A stretch of 62,500 nucleotides of DNA, taken from Botryococcus braunii (Eukaryota; Chlorophyta; Trebouxiophyceae). Position numbers and translations under genes: made by a program. This document shows positions 55,190-62,500 of the stretch, one piece after another. How positions within the stretch are numbered: position 1 is the stretch's first letter; every line of letters begins with the position of its first letter. The notes below the pieces were generated by a model. The model saw only the letters and a program-made list of their open reading frames with translations, searched no databases and was not told the origin of the DNA. The stretch is taken from NCBI GenBank assembly GCA_002005505.1, contig KV908505.1, positions 1-62,500 of the forward strand, read 5' to 3'.

Positions 55190-55723
55190 CAAAACGTTGG
55201 AAAGTGTGTGTGTGAGGATGGTCGTGGAGTTGATACTCCCATGTACAAGGACTTTGTGGCCAGCAGCAGGATAGAGTCCAAGGATGTGGAGTCAGTAGGT
55301 TCAGGCACACCACTGGCTCCTGGCCATCGGTATTGTGAGCTTAAAGGGTCACTGCGGTACATTGCCAACACCACCTAATCTGACATTGCACAGGCAGTTG
55401 GTGTGTTGTGAAGGTACAGAATGAGCCCTACCACTTCGCACTGGAGTGAAGCCATTCGAGTGCTGAAGTATCTTAGGGACACCCGGGAGTTAGGTTTAAC
55501 TCTTGGAGGGAAGGTACCCGAGCGTGAAGGCGTTGTGGATGCCACTATGCTAGGGAGGCCATATGAAAGGGGCTGGCAGATATCCTCTATGTGGAATCTG
55601 CTCACAATGTTGCTGACTTTATGACCAAACCACTCAACAAGCCCGTGGTGTTAGTCATAGATGACAATATAGGGATTCACTAAGACTGAGAAGATACACA
55701 TAAAGCATGCAGGCAAGGGGAAG
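55190..55723 (+). pseudogene. Truncated copia pol remnant
   Basis: It encodes the end of RT and pieces of RNase H related to the two copia elements above: VDTPMYKDFVASSR, GTPLAPGHRYCELKGSLRYI, then WSEAIRVLKYLRDTRELGLT. Stops (TAA after IANTT at 55376), and loss of most of RNase H (joined near 55548 to AREAM-type sequence), make it dead. It continues directly to a polypurine tract and LTR. Confidence 0.85.
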
Positions 55724-56403
55724 TGTTGAGTTCTGAACATACATTATAGAATGCCTTTTGCTTTAGGTGATCTTCAAATGTACAATATTAGGATACGGGT
55801 CCACTATCCACATAAGGTACCTCGAGACACGTTCGGATGAGGTCTATTTCGAACATAAGGTACATTGTGATCGAACTCTTAAGGCTGCTGTCGTCGCTTT
55901 GTCGGGCAACTGGTTTGGAAAGATGCTGGGCATTCTTGATGCTAGTCTTGTCCATTGAGTTGCATGTGCAATATAGCAGACAGTCGTCCGGACTGGAGCT
56001 TGAGGCACCTACTTTAACGACCTGTCTGCATGTCTACAGGTGCGACGAAGCAGTGTGTGGTGTGTAAGATGTGCATGTGTGATTGCTGAAGTGTAAGTGA
56101 ACCATCTTAGTGTACAATCAAGCCCCCCAAACAGTTAAGGGACGGAGGCTTGATTGAGTATAGGAAGGTACTCGTTCTTAGCCGTCAGGAGCTTATCCGT
56201 AGTTGTTGATCGTAATGCTCACTGTCAGATCATCGTGTAACGAACTGGTTTGGAAAGATGCTGGGCATTCTTGATGCTAGTCTTGTCCATTGAGTTGCAT
56301 GTGCAATATAGCAGACAGTCGTCCGGACTGGAGCTTGAGGCACCTACTTTAACGACCTGTCTGCATGTCTACAGGTGATGCCGAATGCCCATAACCTAAC
56401 ACA
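55724..56403 (+). repeat. 3' LTR of the truncated copia remnant
   Basis: TGTTGAGTTCTGAACATACA ... CATAACCTAACACA, 680 bp. It has two internal direct repeats (AACTGGTTTGGAAAGATGCT at 55910 and 56244) and two ATAAGGTAC sites (55813 and 55854). No 5' LTR is found in the window. Confidence 0.9.
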
Positions 56404-56850
56404 ATTGCCACATCCCCCCCTTTGGTGCAGTGGACAGCATGGTCGCCCCAGACATCCAACTCCCTCATGCAGCACGGGCATTGGGAGCCCTGCTGGAAGA
56501 TGGGGATCACGAGCTAATATTGAAGGCGGCAACGGGACGACTCAGGGGCCATTGTCGGCTGCAAAAGGGGAACTGGGAGAGCCAGCAACCTATCAGACGC
56601 TCCCGGCTGTGTAAGAGACTGAAGCACAGCACGGTCGCGATCCGAGCGCGCTGGATCCGCGCGGGCAGGGTCATTAAAAACCTCCCGGTATGCGCCCTGA
56701 TACAAGAGTTTGGACAGCCGGGCTTGCACTTTGCTGCGGACAAGATCCGGATCCTCGAAGAGCGCCGCATCGAAATCTGGGACAAGGGCGCAGTAGTCAG
56801 CCTTGGCAGCTAGGGCAGCGGGGACAGGGAGGGCTTGGTTCAAAAGCCCC
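56404..56850 (-). pseudogene. Fragment of the minus-strand non-LTR RT, copy 3
   Basis: Its minus-strand frame reads LPVPAALAAKADYCALVPDF and matches 14593-15010. The copia LTR abuts it at 56403, so the copia element (or a later deletion) broke this RT copy. Flanking CAACAAGGCCAGCGCATCAG also occurs at 36460. Confidence 0.8.
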
Positions 56851-57951
56851 TGAGCTTCTGCAACAAGGCCAGCGCATCAGCATGCAACCCTCCAAATGTT
56901 TCATTCTTCTTCACGACTCGTCACCGACCGTCACTTACGACTCGTGACAGTGACTCACGAGTCGTCACGACTCGTGACAAGTGAGTCACTCGGAGTGACT
57001 CGGACTGTCTCCGGCAAAATCGGAGAAGTGTTCATAACAGAAGGAATACATCGATCCAGGCGATGCACTTGCAAGTCAATTGATGCTCAAAATAAACCAT
57101 TCTGGCGACGACATTTGACAAAAGCGCAAACAGTAATAATCTGGAGTACCAACTGCTTTTGCTGGCGCTGCACCGACAAGGCAGTAGCGGATCCTGTTCA
57201 GCAAAGTCTTTTATCCGACGGTTCGAAACTGCTTCCCCAAGAGATATCTGTTTCGACTCAAACACTCTGAAAACTCTTTTTCCAATTGTCTCTAAAAGGA
57301 ACCCATGAAATCTATACAGTGTTGTTTGAGGTCCCGTGGACCGTGTTCCAGGTGCGCCAACAAAGGCGTCTGCGAGCGCGGCTGCTAGAGAGAAGAGTGA
57401 AAAACAACTTTTGGAATGCCACAAGATTTCAGACCCAATATTTTCGAGAACTTCAATTGAGACAGCGTCACAGGATCTGAACCGCCATATCAAGAACGTT
57501 AAAAAGTTGCTGCGGGTCGGTTCCCAGATTTACAATTGACAAGGTGAGAATCTACATTTACACGTGTGCCTTGAGCTTGTCATCTTGCGAAGCTCTTCTT
57601 TGTAGGTGCGGCTCCCTGATGAACGACCGAACTCGAGTCCGTAACTTTTGCTATGCAGCTTCCGTTGTGCTACCCGTTCGCTTAATATGGTATACCACTT
57701 CTGCTTTTCTTTGACATTAAACCTGGCCCTGCAGTTCACCTTCATCACACAAGTGATCCTGGATAACTTGGCCTCCAGGCCTGATATCTATGCTTGCCGT
57801 ACTAGGACAAGTACTAACAACTTAAGACGACTAGTCCTGCAAATCAACGACATAGCGTCTAGACCTCAATTGAAAGTGAACCCTATCATACATTTGCTGT
57901 AAGCGCTTCCCTGCTGAAAAAAATGTAGTCTGAGTTCGTTTTGAGGCATAC
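56851..57951 (+). promoter_or_regulatory. Conserved region upstream of TPR gene, copy 3
   Basis: Short ACGACTCGTGACGAGTGAGTC-like direct and inverted repeats lie at 56920-57000, followed by GGAGTGACTCGGACTGTCTC. The rest is collinear with the other two copies and includes the donor-like GACAAG|GTGAGAATC (57539). Likely promoter/5' UTR. Confidence 0.45.
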
Positions 57952-59178
57952 ATGATACTTGAAGGAAGCCCCAAGAGCCTAACTATCTTTTCACTATCAG
58001 GGGCTGAGGAGACGAGGAGGGTAGTGAACACGCACGCGGAAAACATGGCATCGCATTTGAACGCTTTCCAAAGGCGCGAGCTCGCGCTTGAAAAAGCTCG
58101 TCAAAATCAGTACGAAGAGGCCCTCCAAGATCTCAATGTGGCAGACACCCTACAGCCCAATGATGCCGTTACTCTCCGACATCGCGGGGACATTTTGAGA
58201 GTCTTGCGCAGGTTCAACGAGGCCCTGCAAGACCTGAGCCAGGCAGTCGATATGGAACCCAATGATGCTAACACTCGCTGGTCGCGCGCTGACACTTTGA
58301 GATCCTTGGGCAAAAATAACGAGGCCCTGTTAGACCTGGACCAGGCAGTCACCCTGGACCCCAATGCTCGTAATCACTGTTCGCGCGCGGAAACTCTGAT
58401 TTCCTTGGGTAGGTACAACGAGGCCCTATCAGACCTGAACCAGGTTGTCACCCTGGACCCCAACGCTCGCAATCACTGTTTGCGCGGGGACACTTTGAGA
58501 GTCTTGGGCAAGTTCGACGAGGCCCTGCAAGACCTGGACATGTCAGTCAAGCTAAAACCCCTTTTTGCTGACCCTCGCTATTCGCGCGCGGAAACTTTGA
58601 AATCCTTGGGCAGGTACAATGAGGCCCTGTCAGACCTGGACCTCGCAGTCACCGTGGACCCCATTAATGCTCGCATTCACTGTTCGCGCGGAGATACTTT
58701 GAGTCGCTTGGGCAGGTTTAGCGAGGCCCTGTCAGAACTGAATCAGTCAGTCAATCTGGACCCCAATGATGCTTACGCTCGCTGGTCGCGCGGGGAAACT
58801 TTGAGATCCTTGGGTATGTTAAACGACGCCCTACCAGACCTGAACCTCGCAGTCACCCTGGACCCAAAGAATGCTCTCTATCACCGGTCGCACGGGGAAA
58901 GTTTGAGTTGCTTGGGCAGGTACAACGAGGCGGTGCCAGACCTGACCCAGGCAGTCTTTCTGGCACCCAATGATGTCCGGGCTCGCTATTTTTGCGGTGA
59001 AACTTTGAGAGTATTGGGCAGGTCCTCCGAGGCCCTGGAACACCTGAACGTGGCAGTCGAATTGGAACCCAACAATGCTCCCCTCCGCTTGTCGCGCGGG
59101 GAGACTTTGAGACTCATGGGCATGTACAAAGAGGCCCAGCAAGACCTGGACCAGGCACGCGCCTTGCGGTCGGGCTAA
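57952..59178 (+). CDS. TPR-repeat protein, copy 3 (408 aa, intact frame)
   Basis: ATG 57952 gives MILEGSPKSLTIFSLSGAEE, then a basic helical N-terminus (RRELALEKARQNQYEEAL) and about ten to eleven tetratricopeptide units of 33-34 residues. Consensus positions are visible as ..RGdTLr.LG.y.EAL.DL..AV.LDPn. The last unit is degenerate and the protein ends MGMYKEAQQDLDQARALRSG. It is the only copy in the window without stop, frameshift or insertion, so it is the best candidate for a functional gene. TPR solenoids are protein-binding scaffolds; the partner and location are unknown. Nothing suggests a signal peptide or membrane anchor. MASHLN (58045), after an acceptor-like TATCAG, is an alternative start. 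Confidence 0.82.
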   Translation: MILEGSPKSLTIFSLSGAEETRRVVNTHAENMASHLNAFQRRELALEKARQNQYEEALQDLNVADTLQPNDAVTLRHRGDILRVLRRFNEALQDLSQAVDMEPNDANTRWSRADTLRSLGKNNEALLDLDQAVTLDPNARNHCSRAETLISLGRYNEALSDLNQVVTLDPNARNHCLRGDTLRVLGKFDEALQDLDMSVKLKPLFADPRYSRAETLKSLGRYNEALSDLDLAVTVDPINARIHCSRGDTLSRLGRFSEALSELNQSVNLDPNDAYARWSRGETLRSLGMLNDALPDLNLAVTLDPKNALYHRSHGESLSCLGRYNEAVPDLTQAVFLAPNDVRARYFCGETLRVLGRSSEALEHLNVAVELEPNNAPLRLSRGETLRLMGMYKEAQQDLDQARALRSG

Positions 59179-59181
59179 AGG

Positions 59182-60525
<1,344 letters not shown>

Positions 60526-60589
60526 GGGGGGGGGGCCTACACATGAACCCTCCCCAACCCCCGCCCCCATACGCTCGCTCCCTCTTACA

Positions 60590-60745
60590 CATGGGTGTGC
60601 ACACCCACGCACATACGCATGGGCACGCACGCATTCACGCACGCATGCATGCACACACACACACACACACACACGCGCACGCACACACACGCACGCACGC
60701 ATTCACGCACGCATGCATGCACACACACACACTCACACACACACA

Positions 60746-60815
<70 letters not shown>
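60590..60815 (+). repeat. (CA)n microsatellite with duplicated shoulder
   Basis: The block GCACGCATTCACGCACGCAT appears twice (60625 and 60693) before about 85 bp of (CA)n and a CGCGCGCG end. Confidence 0.9.
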
Positions 60816-60816
<1 letters not shown>

Positions 60817-61083
60817 CCCGCGCGCGCGTCCATGTCCTTGGGCCCAGACCAAGGGAAGTGAGGTATCAACGGCATGTTGAAACCAATCAACCTCCCAAAA
60901 TGCATGTAGGAGGACTGATTACGCAACCAGCTCTTCAGCTTCCGTAGCCACTCATGCACATTCCTCCATCCCTCCCTCTCCTCTTCTCCCTCCCTCCCCC
61001 ACCCTCTCTCCCCCTCTTTCACATCCCCCTCCCTTTCCCCAAGCTTCGGCAGGGCACAAAAAGAGCAGCACACGGAGCCGTAC

Positions 61084-61222
61084 CAATACAGTTTGGAGGC
61101 GATATCCGTTTTGAAGAACTGACGATGAGCTATGTACACGCTCATCGGGTTGAAGGGGTACAGCATGATCATCAGACGGCTGAAAAACAGGACCGCCATG
61201 ATCGTTTGCACTAAAGCATCCT
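61084..61222 (-). pseudogene. Orphan duplicate of an ABCG exon
   Basis: Exactly 139 bp, the same length as the exon at 47100-47238. The acceptor (GCAG|AGGATGC) and donor (TG|GTACGG) are kept and the frame is open: [18 protein letters not shown] for MAVLFFCLLVIMLYPFNQ. It lies in a ~740-bp duplicated block (60950-61686 versus 46985-47730) that includes the (CA)n tract. No other ABCG exons lie around it, so it cannot encode a transporter by itself here. Confidence 0.85.
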
Positions 61223-61325
61223 CTGCACATCAATCCAAACATACTTGAGTCACATAACAGTGGCTGGTTTGTGATGGCGCACAAATTCGGTTTATGGAAG
61301 CGTACAAGTTTTGGGGATTCTTGAC

Positions 61326-61488
<163 letters not shown>

Positions 61489-61689
61489 GTTCCTTGATGA
61501 TTCCCTCTCCCAACATCTGTGGGGTGGTCATTCCCGCATCCAGGGACCTTGTGTCTATTGTGCTACCTGTTTTTATATAGGGGTGCACCAGCATTGGCAA
61601 AAGCCCACATATGCAGATTAAGTTCGATCTCCCACAAATTGAGAGATGGGTCTCCATGAAAGAGTTGGGTGTGGGACCTAGCAGGATTG

Positions 61690-62500
61690 CTAAGGTATTC
61701 GGTCATTGATCAGATGAGTCCCTCGTCTAAGTCGTGATAACTTGTCTTGTGGGATTATTCCTCTTACTTGCTGGTTGGTAACTATATATATATAGGAGGC
61801 GTGATGCATCTATGTCTGTAGTTGCATGTAATTCAGGGTTCGTGATACCCCAGTTATACGTTTGTGGTTCCATTGCCATAAACAACCTTTCATAGCTTAT
61901 GCCAAGGGGGGGGGGGGCATGTAGCATTTCCTATAGGGTAAAATGCTCACGTGGTCCTTGGCATTGCTCTATGACTTGCCTAGTGATCTAGATCCGCAGT
62001 ACAACCTCGCTCAAATGGTTCGCTCGGTTGCCCGACTACGCGTCAGAGGCAGTACACTTATAATTAGACTCACCCTGACTTTAAGAGTGGGCAGTCGGAT
62101 CATTCATGAAACATCTTTTCCGTGGACTCGTGAACTTGTCTCATTCTCAAATCTCTTCCGCTTTGCTGTGTCGCTACCGCTCCCGCCCCTTTTTATCTAT
62201 CTCATGATGTTGCCAAGGTCCGGCTCTTTCTCAGGTTTCGTCTTGATGTTCATGGCCTTCCCATTGACATGGGCCGCAGATACCGGCTTCCGCGCCTTCA
62301 GCGCCTGTGTGATATGTGGGGCTCCTCTGTGGGTGATGAACACCACTTTGTCTTTCACTGTCCCGCTCTTACGGGTGTGCGGGACAGTTTCCCCCACTTT
62401 TTTGCTGGTCCTTCTAGATTTCTTCGGCAGTTCATTTGGCACGCTGACTTGCGTGCGGTTGTCTCCTTTATCTCGGATGCATCCCAGGCTCGTGCTGATT
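61690..62500 (+). pseudogene. L1-like non-LTR retrotransposon 3' end, copy 3 (runs off window)
   Basis: It starts CTAAGGTATTCGGTCATTGA like 35165 and is collinear with it. From about 62215 it encodes [20 protein letters not shown] and [16 protein letters not shown], again the Cys/His C-terminal part. It marks the start of a fourth repeat unit. Confidence 0.65.

Overview
The window is eukaryotic nuclear DNA. It has spliced genes with GT-AG and a few GC-AG introns, LTR and non-LTR retrotransposons, a large DNA transposon, and very long (GA)n, (TC)n and (CA)n microsatellites. I see no bacterial gene organisation, rRNA, tRNA gene or CRISPR array. The overall character (Ty1/copia elements, a Plavaka/KDZ-like transposase, an ABCG half-transporter, a tetratricopeptide family inside a repetitive genome) suggests a large-genome protist, most likely a green or other microalga. 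The species cannot be fixed from this sequence.

Layout. (1) 1-14030: a decayed L1-like reverse transcriptase pseudogene, split by a structurally complete 12.3 kb DNA transposon (1618-13924). The transposon has 43/44-bp terminal inverted repeats, a candidate 3-bp target duplication (GTA) and about eleven 90-bp subterminal repeats. It carries two divergent multi-exon genes whose splice phases can be followed throughout: a 14-exon transposase (about 872 aa, Plavaka/KDZ type) and a 6-exon gene of unknown function (about 401 aa). (2) 14030-16750: a 5'-truncated non-LTR reverse transcriptase on the minus strand, then the conserved upstream region of a TPR gene. (3) 16748-32893: a TPR-repeat gene cut in two by a copia retrotransposon (17553-31265, target duplication GGAAC). 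That element is itself interrupted by a younger copia element (23032-30043, target duplication ATTAG) with two apparently identical 694-bp LTRs and one intact 1737-aa gag-pol frame. (4) 32894-41480: downstream flank of TPR copy 1, then a second copy of the whole non-LTR / TPR / flank unit. (5) 44609-53027: the 3' seven exons of an ABCG half-transporter on the minus strand, with introns packed with microsatellites. (6) 55190-62500: a truncated copia remnant, a third TPR unit (the only copy with one uninterrupted frame), a duplicated orphan exon of the ABCG gene, and the start of a fourth unit.

How it fits together. The backbone is a series of diverged multi-kilobase repeat units, each ordered as L1-like RT 3' end, minus-strand RT fragment, conserved upstream region, TPR gene, conserved downstream region, (GA)n tract. 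Later insertions and the ABCG locus are interleaved with these units. The most interesting system is the complete DNA transposon with its unrecognised partner gene. Next are the nested copia pair, which has a Drosophila copia-type half-tRNA primer site and a palindromic motif shared by LTR and pol.
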